A stretch of DNA of 64,000 nt. Source: Eunapius fragilis. Lineage: Eukaryota; Porifera; Demospongiae; Spongillida; Spongillidae. The position numbers and the translations under genes were made by a program. The stretch is taken from NCBI GenBank assembly GCA_963681505.1, contig OY811988.1:6179402-6243401 (forward strand). The letters are read 5' to 3'. This document shows, piece by piece, positions 51,801-61,949 of the stretch. Each line of letters begins with the position of its first letter. The stretch's first letter is position 1. The notes beneath the pieces were generated by a model, which did not search any database, was not told the origin of the DNA, and was given only the letters and a program-made list of their open reading frames with translations.

Positions 51801-54512
51801 TATGGGAAATATTGACTATCTTAGCATCGAGGTGTTGATGAGACACGCAATATGAGCAAACCACTGCACACATGGAAGATAGCAGTAACCACTCCTCTAT
51901 CTCTTTTTAATGCCACCCCGAGCATACCTGCTTTGGTATGGGTTAACCAAGCGATTCAAAAGTAGGTTCCCACCCATACATATCTATGGGAAATTTTTGA
52001 CTATCTTAGCATCGAGGTGTTGATGAGGCATGCAATATGAGCAAACCACTGCACACATGGAAGATAGCAGTAACCATTCCTCTATCTGTTTTAAATGCCA
52101 CCCCGAGGATACCAGCTTTGGTATGGGTTACCGAAGCGATTCAAAAGTAGGTTCCCACCCATACATTCCTATGGGAAACCACCCATACATCTCTATGGGA
52201 AATATTGACTATCTTAGCATCGAGGTGTTGATGAGACATGCAATATGAGCAAACCACTGCACACATGGAAGATAGCAGTAACCACTCATCTATCTCTTTT
52301 TAATGCCACCCCGAGCATACCTGCTTTGGTATGGGTTAACCAAGCGATTCAAAAGTAGGTTCCCACCCATACATTTCTATGGGAAATTTTTGACTATCTT
52401 AGCATCGAGGTGTTGATGAGGCATGCAATATGAGCAAACCACTGCACACATGAAAGATAGCAGTAACCATTCCTCTATCTGTTTTAAATGCCACCCCGAG
52501 GATACCTGCTTTGGTATGGGTTTACCAAGCGATTCAAAAGTAGGTTCCCACCCATACATTCCTATGGGAAACCATCCATACATCTCTATGGGAAATATTG
52601 ACTATCTTAGCATCGAGGTGTTGATGAGACACGCAATATGAGCAAACCACTGCACACATGGAAGATAGCAGTAACCACTCCTCTATCTCTTTTTAATGCC
52701 ACCCCGAGCATACCTGCTTTGGTATGGGTTACCCAAGCGATTCAAAAGTAGGTTCCCACCCATACATTCCTATGGGAAACTACCCATACATCTCTATGGG
52801 AAATATTGACTATCTTAGCATCGAGGTGTTGATGAGACACGCAATATGAGCAAACCACTGCACACATGGAAGATAGCAGTAACCACTCCTCTATCTCTTT
52901 TTAATGCCACCCCGAGCATACCTGCTTTGGTATGGGTTAACCAAGCGATTCAAAAGTAGGTTCCCACCCATACATTTCTATGGGAAATTTTTGACTATCT
53001 TAGCATCGAGGTGTTGATGAGGCATGCAATATGAGCAAACCACTGCACACATGGAAGATAGCAGTAACCATTCCTCTATCTGTTTTAAATGCCACCCCGA
53101 GGATACCAGCTTTGGTATGGGTTACCGAAGCGATTCAAAAGTAGGTTCCCACCCATACATTCCTATGGGAAACCACCCATACATCTCTATTGGAAATATT
53201 GACTATCTTAGCATCGAGGTGTTGATGAGACATGCAATATGAGCAAACCACTGCACACATGGAAGATAGCAGTAACCACTCATCTATCTCTTTTTAATGC
53301 CACCCCGAGCATACCTGCTTTGGTATGGGTTAACCAAGCGATTCAAAAGTAGGTTCCCACCCATACATTTCTATGGGAAATTTTTGACTATCTTAGCATC
53401 GAGGTGTTGATGAGGCATGCAATATGAGCAAACCACTGCACACATGAAAGATAGCAGTAACCATTCCTCTATCTGTTTTAAATGCCACCCCGAGGATACC
53501 TGCTTTGGTATGGGTTTACCAAGCGATTCAAAAGTAGGTTCCCACCCATACATTCCTATGGGAAACCATCCATACATCTCTATGGGAAACCATCCATACA
53601 TCTCTATGGGAAATATTGACTATCTTAGCATCGAGGTGTTGATGAGACACGCAATATGAGCAAACCACTGCACACATGGAAGATAGCAGTAACCACTCCT
53701 CTATCTCTTTTTAATGCCACCCCGAGCATACCTGCTTTGGTATGGGTTACCCAAGCGATTCAAAAGTAGGTTCCCACCCATACATTCCTATGGGAAACTA
53801 CCCATACATCTCTATGGGAAATATTGACTATCTTAGCATCGAGGTGTTGATGAGACACGCAATATGAGCAAACCACTGCACACATGGAAGATAGCAGTAA
53901 CCACTCCTCTATCTCTTTTTAATGCCACCCCGAGCATACCTGCTTTGGTATGGGTTAACCAAGCGATTCAAAAGTAGGTTCCCACCCATACATTTCTATG
54001 GGAAATTTTTTGACTATCTTAGCATCGAGGTGCTGATGAGGCATGCAATATGAGCAAACCACTGCACACATGGAAGATAGCAGGAACCATTCCTCTATCT
54101 GTTTTAAATGCCACACCGAGGATACCTGCTTTGGAATGGGTTTACCAAGCGATTCAAAAGTAGGTTCCCACCCATACATTCCTATGGGAAACTACCCATA
54201 CATCTCTATGGGAAATATTGACTATCTTAGCATCGAGGTGTTGATGAGACACGCAATATGATCAAACCACTGCACACATGGAAGATAGCTGTAACCATTC
54301 CTCTATCTGTTTTAAATGCCACCCCGAGGATACCAGCTTTGGTATGGGCTACCCAAGCGATTCAAAAGTAGGTTCCCACCCATACATTCCTATGGGAAAC
54401 CACCCATACATCTCTATGTGAAATATTGACTATCTTAGCATCGAGGTGTTGATGAGACATGCAATATGAGCAAACCACTGCACACATGGAAGATAGCAGT
54501 AACCACTCCTCT
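46510..54512. repeat. 4001-bp tandem segmental duplication within the satellite
   Basis: About 46.51-50.51 kb and 50.51-54.51 kb match with a constant 4001-bp shift. Shared rare variants include CTCTTTGTAATGCC (46513 and 50514), AGCATCTAGGTG (47037 and 51038), the triple 24-bp subrepeat (near 49560 and 53561) and AAATTTTTTGAC with an extra T (near 50004 and 54005). Each copy contains a 994-bp tandem pair marked by GGTTACCGAAGCG. The first copy overlaps the end of the 7212-bp duplication, giving a relative order of events. Confidence 0.9.
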
Positions 54513-56403
54513 ATCTCTTTTTAATGCCACCCCGAGCATACCTGCTTTGGTATGGGTTAACCAAGCGATTCAAAAGTAGGTTCCCACCCATACATTTCTA
54601 TGGGAAATTTTTGACTATCTTAGCATCGAGGTGTTGATGAGGCATGCAATATGAGCAAACCACTGCACACATGAAAGATAGCAGTAACCATTCCTCTATC
54701 TGTTTTAAATGCCACCCCGAGGATACCTGCTTTGGTATGGGTTTACCAAGCGATTCAAAAGTAGGTTCCCACCCATACATTCCTATGGGAAACCATCCAT
54801 ACATCTCTATGGGAAATATTGCCTATCTTAGCATCGAGGTGTTGATGAGACACGCAATATGAGCAAACCACTGCACACATGGAAGATAGCAGTAACCACT
54901 CCTCTATCTCTTTTTAATGCCACCCCGAGCATGCCTGCTTTGGTATGGGTTAACCAAGCGATTCAAAAGTAGGTTCCCACCCATACATTACTATGGGAAA
55001 TTTTTGACTATCTTAGCATCGAGGTGTTGATGTGGCATGCAATATGAGCAAACCACTGCACACATGGAAGATAGCAGTGACCATTCCTCTATCTGTTTTA
55101 AATGCCACCCCGAGCATACCTGCTTTGGTATGGGTTACCCAAGCGATTCAAAAGTAGGTTCCCACCCATACATTCCTATGGGAAACTACCCATACATCTC
55201 TATGGGAAATATTGACTATCTTAGCATCGAGGTGTTGATGAGATACGCAATATGAGCAAACCACTGCACACATGGAAGATAGCAGTAACCACTCCTCTAT
55301 CTCTTTTTAATGCCACCCCGAGCATACCTGCTTTGGTATGGGTTAACCAAGCGATTCAAAAGTAGGTTCCCACCCATACATTTCTATGGGAAATTTTTGA
55401 CTATCTTAGCATCGAGGTGTTGATGAGGCATGCAATATGAGCAAACCACTGCACACATGGAAGATAGCAGTGACCATTCCTCTATCTGTTTTAAATGCCA
55501 CACCGAGGATACCTGCTTTGGAATGGGTTTACCAAGCGATTCAAAAGTAGGTTCCCACCCATACATTCCTATGGGAAACTACCCATACATCTCTATGGGA
55601 AATATTGACTATCTTAGCATCGAGGTGTTGATGAGACACGCAATATGATCAAACCACTGCACACATGGAAGATAGCAGTAACCATTCCTCTATCTGTTTT
55701 AAATGCCACCCCGAGGATACCAGCTTTGGTATGGGTTACCCAAGCGATTCAAAAGTAGGTTCCCACCCATACATTCCTATGGGAAACCACCCATACATCT
55801 CTATGTGAAATATCGACTATTTTAGCATCGAGGTGTTGATGAGACGTGCAATATGAGCAAACCACTGCACACATGGAAGATAGCAGTAACCATTCCTCTA
55901 TCTGTTTTAAATGCCACCCCGAGGATACCTGCTTTGGTATGGGTTTACCAAGCGATTCAAAAGTAGGTTCCCACCCATACATTCCTATGGGAAACCATCC
56001 ATACATCTCTATGGGAAATATTGACTATCTTAGCATCGAGGTGTTGATGAGACACGCAATATGAGCAAACCACTGCACACATGGAAGATGGCAGTAACCA
56101 CTCCTCTATCTCTTTTTAATGCCACCCCGAGCATACCTGCTTTGGTATGGGTTAACCAAGCGATTCAAAAGTAGGTTCCCACCCATACATTTCTATGGGA
56201 AATTTTTGACTATCTTAGCATCGAGGTGTTGATGAGGCATGCAATATGAGCAAACCACTGCACACATGGAAGATAGCAGTAACCATTCCTCTATCTGTTT
56301 TAAATGCCACACCGAGGATACCTGCTTTGGAATGGGTTTACCAAGCGATTCAAAAGTAGGTTCCCACCCATACATTCCTATGGGAAACTACCCATACATC
56401 TCT

Positions 56404-56585
56404 GACCCCCGCACTTGATGCGTATGGCCCAGATGCAATACATTGCGTATTGCGGTTGGTCCCTCATCGAGGGACCAATATTATTCATACGCATCTGTGC
56501 CTTGCATCGGCGCTAATGGTCCCTCGAATCCCGTTTATCGCTCCGTACACGCGAGGGACCACTTGCTCGTGCCCATCTCGCAAGA
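56404..56585. other. Nested inverted repeats immediately after the satellite
   Basis: The satellite stops inside a monomer (CATACATCTCT) and is followed by GACCCCCGCACTTGATG. Three inverted pairs are nested or adjacent: TTGGTCCCTC/GAGGGACCAA (56456-56465 and 56469-56478, 3-base loop); GATGCGTATG/CATACGCATC (56417-56426 and 56486-56495); and TGGTCCCTCG with CGAGGGACCA (from about 56517 to 56563). The stretch can fold into a multi-stem structure. No gene is visible. Confidence 0.75.
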
Positions 56586-56592
56586 AGTGAAA

Positions 56593-56848
56593 CAGTTGTA
56601 AAGAGCGAGGGCAAGCGTCTACAGACTCCCCATGCATCGACAGGTCTAGACCGAACTTTGTACTCGTCTATTGAACGCAGTTGTAAAGAGCGAGGGCAAG
56701 CGTCTACAGACTCCCCATGCATCGACAGGTCTAGACCGAACTTTGTACTCGTCTATTGAACGCAGTTGTAAAGAGCGAGGGCAAGCGTCTACAGACTCCC
56801 CATGCATCGACAGGTCTAGACCGAACTTTGTACTCGTCTATTGAACGC
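56593..56848. repeat. 85-bp tandem repeat, three near-identical copies
   Basis: Units begin at 56593, 56678 and 56763 with CAGTTGTAAAGAGCGAGGGC and end ACTCGTCTATTGAACG. The copies are essentially identical, so the triplication is recent. The last part (CCGAACTTTGTACTCGTCTA) recurs in diverged form near 58783, 61888 and 63182. Confidence 0.95.
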
Positions 56849-57170
56849 TCGTCTTCACTTCCGTCGAAGGTGCGTCCCTATAATCACTATTTTGTACAAC
56901 GTGTCTGCCGTGCCATGTTCAAGCGTCTAACACATCTGCCGTACCATGTACCAAGTTAGTACACGTCTGCCGTGCTATGTGCTATCTTCAAACGCGTTTG
57001 CCGCGTCGGTTCTACACATATGGCCGATATGGCTTGTCACCCCGTCTTATATGTCTATACACCAAGCCTCCCACACGACTGGCGATAGATCTGCAAGCTT
57101 AGTTCACATCTACAGTGTCATTTTCAATCTTCGTTAGCATCTGCCGCGCGAGTCAAACACACTTCCGTAA

Positions 57171-57187
57171 CCCCCCCCCCCCCCCCC
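57171..57187. repeat. Poly-C run (17)
   Basis: Uninterrupted C homopolymer inside the degenerate ~155-bp repeat region. Confidence 0.95.
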
Positions 57188-57332
57188 ACCCACGCTCACG
57201 TAGGTTTGGTTTTGATACAAGCTTTGTTCTATTAACCAAGCCTCACACACGACTGGCATGCCATGTAAAAGCTTACTCCATATCTGCCGTGCCATGTGCA
57301 ATCCTCACACACGTATGCAGCGCGAGTCAACC

Positions 57333-57376
57333 GCACTACACACACACATACACACACATACACACACACACACACA
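57333..57376. repeat. CA microsatellite
   Basis: Imperfect CACA/CATACA repeat directly before ATGGCCTTG. The same arrangement is seen with a longer CA tract at 63668-63755. Confidence 0.9.
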
Positions 57377-57545
57377 TGGCCTTGCCACATAGCTTCGTTG
57401 ATACACCAACATGCCTGAGGCAGACTAAATTTCTTTACTCCTACTAAAAAATAAATATAGGCCTAAATTATTTTGTCAAGGCCAATAGGGCCTTCCTTAA
57501 AAATCACACACAGTTGCCATGGCAGTTTTAAAAAAAAAGTTACAC
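57363..57545. repeat. Direct repeat copy 1 (partner at 63740-63935)
   Basis: ATGGCCTTG...CACATAGCTTCGTTGATACACCAACATGCCTG (split here: ATGGCCTTG, then AGCTTCGTTGATACACCAAC) through TTTGCCATGGCAGTT-type sequence near 57525 is matched at 63757-63920 with scattered differences and one small insertion. The sequence is not similar to the satellite and not recognisable as coding. Confidence 0.85.
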
Positions 57546-57653
57546 AAAACGAAGGTGCACATGTGGGGATCCCAAACATTTCAGGTTGTGCCACTTTCTA
57601 CCGCCTGCTATTTACAACCTTAGTTCACATCTGCCGTGCCCCATGTTTCCTAG

Positions 57654-57830
57654 TATACTTACATTCGCTTACATAGCCACGGGTACGCATACATAGCCAT
57701 GGGGCAAGCTTACGTGGTCACGGGTATACTTGCATTCGCTTACATAGCCACGGGTACGCATACATAGCCATGGGGCAAGCTTACGTGGTCACGGGTATAC
57801 TTGCATTAGCTTACATAACCACGGGTACGT
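57654..57830. repeat. 71-bp tandem repeat, ~2.5 copies
   Basis: Units start at 57654, 57725 and 57796 with TATACTT(A/G)CATT and include CATAGCCACGGGTACGCATA and GGGGCAAGCTTACGTGGTCA. The third copy is partial and diverged. Confidence 0.9.
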
Positions 57831-58318
57831 AGCCTTTACAACAGACATGGGTACCCTCGTTCAAATCCATACATACTACGCCGTCAGCGTTCTAGGTCAC
57901 GGGCACACATCAACAAGCTATCATTCATACGAGAAAAGCTTAGAGTCACGACACCACTTATGCCTTCCGTTCGTTTGGCTGCCAATTGAAAATCAATTGA
58001 TTTAATTGACATACATGTATGGTCCGGGCACGACTAAAATTATTTGTTTATCATCTTCGAGTGACTCGCGTTTTGGGCCCAGTGTTGTACTGTGCAACGA
58101 ATCCTTGTGTTAGCGCCAGGTATACGATGATTATATTTGTATGGTTGCTCTGAACAGAGCAGTAATTGTTCAGCACGAATGTCATTTACGGGTGTCTATT
58201 TTACTAACATCAAGGCTTGACGTAGTGTACAATAGGTTCAAAGCGCCACTGCATTAGGACGTGTTGTTGGAAGATTGCGTTGTGCTCTGGCGTATCGTAA
58301 GCACCATATAGGACCAAT

Positions 58319-58563
58319 TGCTGCATCAAGCAGACCTCTAGTTACGAGGCAGACCATCCAGCGCGTACACACTGCACACGCACTCCACACAGATATAAGC
58401 TTTGCCCCTCACCTTTTAAAAACCCTCACGTCACTACAATAAGCAGCCTGTACGCTCGCTACCTACCAATCTAATCCTTAAAATTTGAATTTGAAATAGT
58501 TACTTATTAATAATTCCTTTTAATGCACTTTGTAGCGATTGGCCTTGGTAGCAGAGCTGAGCT
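58319..58563 (+). promoter_or_regulatory. Repeated TATA-containing module, copy 1 of 3
   Basis: A block of about 245 bp runs from GCTGCATCAAGCAGACCTCT through AGATATAAGCTTTGCCCC and AATTTGAATTTGAAATAGTT to GCAGAGCTGAGCTG. It recurs at 61535-61793 and 62681-62928. The conserved ATATAAG and following CT-rich sequence look like a core promoter, but no transcript or product is known; function is inferred. Confidence 0.35.
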
Positions 58564-59159
58564 GTTTAAACAGGTACCAAGGGTGGGATATACGTGCCGC
58601 ACATTTCTGAAGGTGAACAGGGGTACGCGGGAGAGTGTACAACCTATTCCGGAATACAATGCGCGAGTCCCTTTATGTACAACCACTCGATACTTTGAAA
58701 TTTGCCATAGACTTGCCTTACACCTTTCATCCTTTAGAAATGTGTGGCAAAGGAGCGAGGACAGACTGCCCACGCAAGACCGAACTTTGTTCTCGTCTAT
58801 TGAACATCCATCGAGGTACGTTCCTAATTACTTATTTGTACAACGTCCGCACATATGGCCGTTGATACAAGTTTTTTCTATTACCTAAGCTTCCCACACG
58901 ACTGGCGTGCCACAAACGAGCTTAATTCACATCTGCTGGGTCACGTTCAATATTATATCCCTAAGACGTGCGATTCAAACGCACTACCGTACCTACCTTG
59001 TCACCTAAATTAAGTCGTTGTCCATTAATTAACCAGGCTTCACTCACGCGTGTGGCGTGTCTTTTACCAGCTAGCTTCATACCTGCAGTGCCATGTATAA
59101 TTTGAACACACGTATGCAGCGCTAGTAAAAAGCACTACAGTACCTGCATATGGCCTTGT

Positions 59160-59262
59160 CACTTAGCTAAGGTTACGTGTGCTGCCACGATGGGCTTGTT
59201 AGAACGTCTTGATGCACTAAGGGAAGGACCAACCACCCGCCAACCCACCCAACAGACTTACA
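59160..59262. repeat. Direct repeat copy 1 (partner at 61332-61430)
   Basis: CACGATGGGC-TGTTAGAACGTCTT through GGACCAACCACCCGCCAACC and CAACAGACTT matches 61332-61430 with moderate divergence. The rest of 59263-59480 is AT-rich with nothing recognised. Confidence 0.8.
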
Positions 59263-60029
59263 AATTTTCCTTGCATAAATTCTATTGAAGTGCACATACT
59301 GGAACTACATCATTTTAAGTGTACACTGTATTACATGTCCTTAGTATGTGAAGAAACATCGCACTGCGAATTAAAACAACTTGCAATTAGCAAACGACTT
59401 AAACAGATTTGTTGACTTAATTACATTCATACTGATGAACCCACAACTGCTTCGTAAGGTTAATACATCGCTATAAATAGACAAATCGATTGTATTTCAT
59501 TTATACCAGCGAGGCCCGGGAACAAAGTACCGCCAAGGTTCATAGCATTATGGCTTTGGGTCCGCTATGTTCCTCCCATAGCAGGGGTTTTCTTAAGCGT
59601 TTTTATTTTTGTGTATCGCAACAATATATTTATTTTATCTCCAGTGTGTTTTACAGTTACCTTACAAAGGCTAGGTGCCCCCGCATCACTACTTTTGTAC
59701 GTCTGCCTGCCGTGCCATGTACAAGCTTTGTACACATCTGCCGTGCCACGTGCAATCCTTAACTGTGTTTGCAGTGCCGATTCTAATGCACAACCCCCCC
59801 CACCCCACATACACACATACTGCCTTGTCTATTATCCAAGCTTTACACACGACAGGCGTGGCACGTAAGCTTAATGACATCTTTAATCATGCCGATTCTA
59901 ACGCACTACCCCTCCACTAGCTTAACAAATTACTGGCATGCCATGTAAAAGCAATATCAGCCGTACCCAATCTTCGTACACGTCTGCCACGTGATTGAAA
60001 TGCACTACCCCCACCACCACACAAACACA

Positions 60030-61330
60030 CGCACGCACACGCTCATATATGTCACGTAGCCTTTGTCATGGATACAGATACACGCTTTGAACATGCCTAA
60101 ACGGCAGACCGTGTATATGTATTTACCCCTAATAGTGGCATGGCGGTGGCGTCGGTACCGTTGGCAATACATTGAATAGGCGTGTGGTTGCTCATTAGGT
60201 AACCATTTTTATTCATTGCCAACGATAACCCTGCCAACGGTAGAAATGGTTACCAACCCTAGTAACCATTTTTTTTTTGCGCATATCTCTTGTTGCGTAG
60301 CTTATGGCTTGACCTGGCTTGGTTTTCTCGATAGACCAGTCACTATAGAATTAGCCCGTACCTCTTGTTGTGTATCGGATGGTAGTGGCTTGCGCGCTAC
60401 GACGCCGCTAGCTAATACCCCCCCCCCCCCCCCCCCCCCCCCTCTCCAGGTGCTGTAGCTCAAATCAATTGTACAAGCACAACACACGATCATATATACT
60501 AATGCACAAAATTGTTTCGACATTGCACTTCCAGTTCTGCCTCCTCAGGTCCTCCTCTCTCGGGCAACGCGTCTGGTCACTCGCCATCTGCAATCCTTTA
60601 CAGTGTAGCTATGAGAAGGTTGGATTAACATAGGACACAGTAAAAAATGAAAACAGCTAGCCAAGCGTTGGCCATGCGGGCCCAAAAAATTCACTACCAC
60701 ACAGCTACGCGGACCCATGGGACACCAACAATTCATTATCACACTCCCGTGTGTACGGCACCCACGGTACGGCCGAACATGCCATGTGGACTGTTCGACC
60801 CGGCTTACCCATGCGGACCAATGGGGCACTCTAACAAGCGTTACCACGGGTTAGGGAGGCATGAAGCACTCTATACCAAATCAACTGTTCCAAGCGTTAG
60901 CCATGGTGCAGCTTGAAACACTGTTACAAATCATTACCAACACCCTGTTCAAGGGCTAACCATACGGGCCATGCGGGCTATGTGGACCCATGGGACACAT
61001 GCACTTACGCTGCGCTTATAACTTGTAGAAACACAGCCACATACAATACACGCACGCACCACAAAGCAAATTCTCCTATACACAAGCTAACGAGCCTATT
61101 GTAACACGCCAACACATGTACTAGTGTAACAACCGTCAACCTATTGTAACACGCCAATACTTAAACTGACTAGCACGACCAACTGTATTACTTCCATACT
61201 GCCATACATCGCATGAATAAGATTAGGTTACTCTTCGGGTGCTCGTCATGAATGTAATTAGGTTCCTTTGTCATGGCATATCTTAAAAAGCTGTTTCCTA
61301 CCCTACAATTGTATCATTTATACCTTTAGT
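60030..61330. other. Repeat-flank stretch; no gene seen
   Basis: Contains CACACGCACGC simple sequence, a 25-C run (60418-60442), and a loose repeat of GCCATGCGGGCC / CGGACCCATGGGACACCAAC / CCCATGCGGACCAATGGGGC between about 60660 and 60995. GTAACACGCCAA occurs twice near 61100-61150. No recognisable coding sequence. Confidence 0.6.
60418..60442. repeat. Poly-C run (25)
   Basis: Uninterrupted 25-C homopolymer followed by TCTCCAGG. Its length may be affected by sequencing error. Confidence 0.95.
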
Positions 61331-61331
61331 C

Positions 61332-61430
61332 ACTTGGCGAAGGCTATCCGTGCTACGACGATGGGCAAGTTAGAACGTCTTCATGTGAATAGGAGGGCCA
61401 GGACCAACCACCCGCCAACCCAACAGACTT
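61332..61430. repeat. Direct repeat copy 2 (partner at 59160-59262)
   Basis: Shares ACGATGGGC-AGTTAGAACGTCTT and GGACCAACCACCCGCCAACC with 59160-59262. It lies upstream of the second TATA-containing module. Confidence 0.8.
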
Positions 61431-61534
61431 TGAATACTACGAAGCACACCCACGCCGTACTAGCTCCAGCGCGTGCACACGAGAACACACGCACTCACAC
61501 TATTACACAGAGCCTGGAGTACGTACGGGATCGA

Positions 61535-61793
61535 TGCATCAAGCAACCTCTAGTTACGAGGCAGACCATCCAGCGCGTACACACCGCACATGTGCACTCC
61601 ACAAAGATAAAAGCTTTGCCCCTCACTCACCTTTTAAAAATCCTCAAGTCACTACAAGAAGCCTTTGCTACCTAGTACCTACCAATCTACGTCGCACGAA
61701 TTCTTAAAATTTGAATTTGAAATAGTTACTTATTAATAACTCCTTTTAATGCACTTTGTAGTGATTGGCCTTGGTTAGCAGAGCTGAGCTGGA
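61535..61793 (+). promoter_or_regulatory. Repeated TATA-containing module, copy 2 of 3
   Basis: Diverged copy of 58319-58563: GCATCAAGCAACCTCTAG, AGATAAAAGCTTTGCCCC (TATA-like ATAAAAG), AATTTGAATTTGAAATAGTT and GCAGAGCTGAGCTGG. It is followed by GATCTATCTTTCCGAG|GTAAGT, a strong splice-donor match. Confidence 0.35.
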
Positions 61794-61949
61794 TCTATCT
61801 TTCCGAGGTAAGTTCCACGTTATATGGGCCTGCCCTGTAATTGGGCAACCTTACATTGCCACGAGAACACAGGCAGCCCAGGTGAAAACCGTACTTTGTA
61901 CTCGTCTATTAAACGCTCGTCGAAGGATGTTGGTAAGTGCTACCCACAG

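Larger units (their letters stand above)
14594..56403. repeat. ~41.8-kb satellite array of 208-bp (A) and 185-bp (B) monomers
   Basis: Around 200 monomers (estimated from array length over a mean of about 200 bp), all in one orientation. Landmarks in each: GCGATTCAAAAGTAGGTTCC, GACTATCTTAGCATCGAGGT, CAATATGAGCAAACCACTGC, CTCCTCTATCT and CTTTGGTATGGGTTA. Type A has two copies of a 24-bp subrepeat containing CCCATACATYYCTATGGG; type B has one. Anchor spacings are almost always 601 (A+A+B), 416 (A+A) or 393 (A+B) bp. Subtypes are marked by ACACCGAGG/ACCCCGAGC/ACCCCGAGG, GTTTACC/GTTACCC/GTTAACC, and CTACCC/CCACCC/CCATCC between the subrepeats. Each monomer contains in-frame stops, and 208 and 185 are not multiples of three, so short frames of about 60-85 codons on both strands are periodic by-products. 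Position relative to a centromere or telomere cannot be judged. Confidence 0.97.
57589..58900. repeat. Large direct repeat, copy 1 (partner at 61950-63310)
   Basis: Homologous to 61950-63310 at an offset of about 4362 bp. Shared long blocks include TTTACAACCTTAGTTCACAT, CCCTCGTTCAAATCC, AATTGAAAATCAATTGATTT, CTGAACAGAGCAGTAATTGT, TGCATCAAGCAGACCTCTAG and TACAACCACTCGATACTTT. Copy 1 contains a 71-bp internal tandem repeat absent from copy 2, and lacks about 46 bp present in copy 2 after GCAGAGCTGAGCTG. A 121-codon frame at 58523-58888 is not preserved in copy 2 and is not called as a gene. Confidence 0.85.
56900..60030. repeat. Dispersed degenerate ~155-bp repeat family
   Basis: A module recurs with order TCTATTAACCAAGC - CACACGACTGGC - GCCATGTAAAAGCTTA - CACATCTGCCGTGCCATG - CACACGTATGCAGCGCGAGT - GCACTACC. 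Copies or parts begin near 57045, 57225, 58885, 59025, 59700 and 59828, with another near 63290. C-runs sit at comparable positions in several copies (57171-57187, 59789-59796, 63321-63340). Divergence is high. Its nature, tandem repeat or dispersed short element, is not resolved. Confidence 0.6.

Noticed and set aside
14594..56403. Repeated ~72-codon plus-strand frames starting MQYEQTTAHM and ~60-85-codon minus-strand frames
   Set aside because: They recur with the monomer, overlap each other on both strands, stop in every monomer, and cannot join because 208 and 185 are not multiples of three. Their near identity reflects array homogenisation; there is no independent sign of coding.
14594..56403. 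CENP-B-box-like motif in the satellite
   Set aside because: I looked for TTCG-n4-A-n2-CGGG on both strands of the consensus and found no acceptable match, so a centromeric role is not claimed.
58523..58888. 121-codon plus-strand frame in the right flank
   Set aside because: It has no recognisable domain, and the homologous region of the second direct-repeat copy (about 62880-63240) does not keep the frame.
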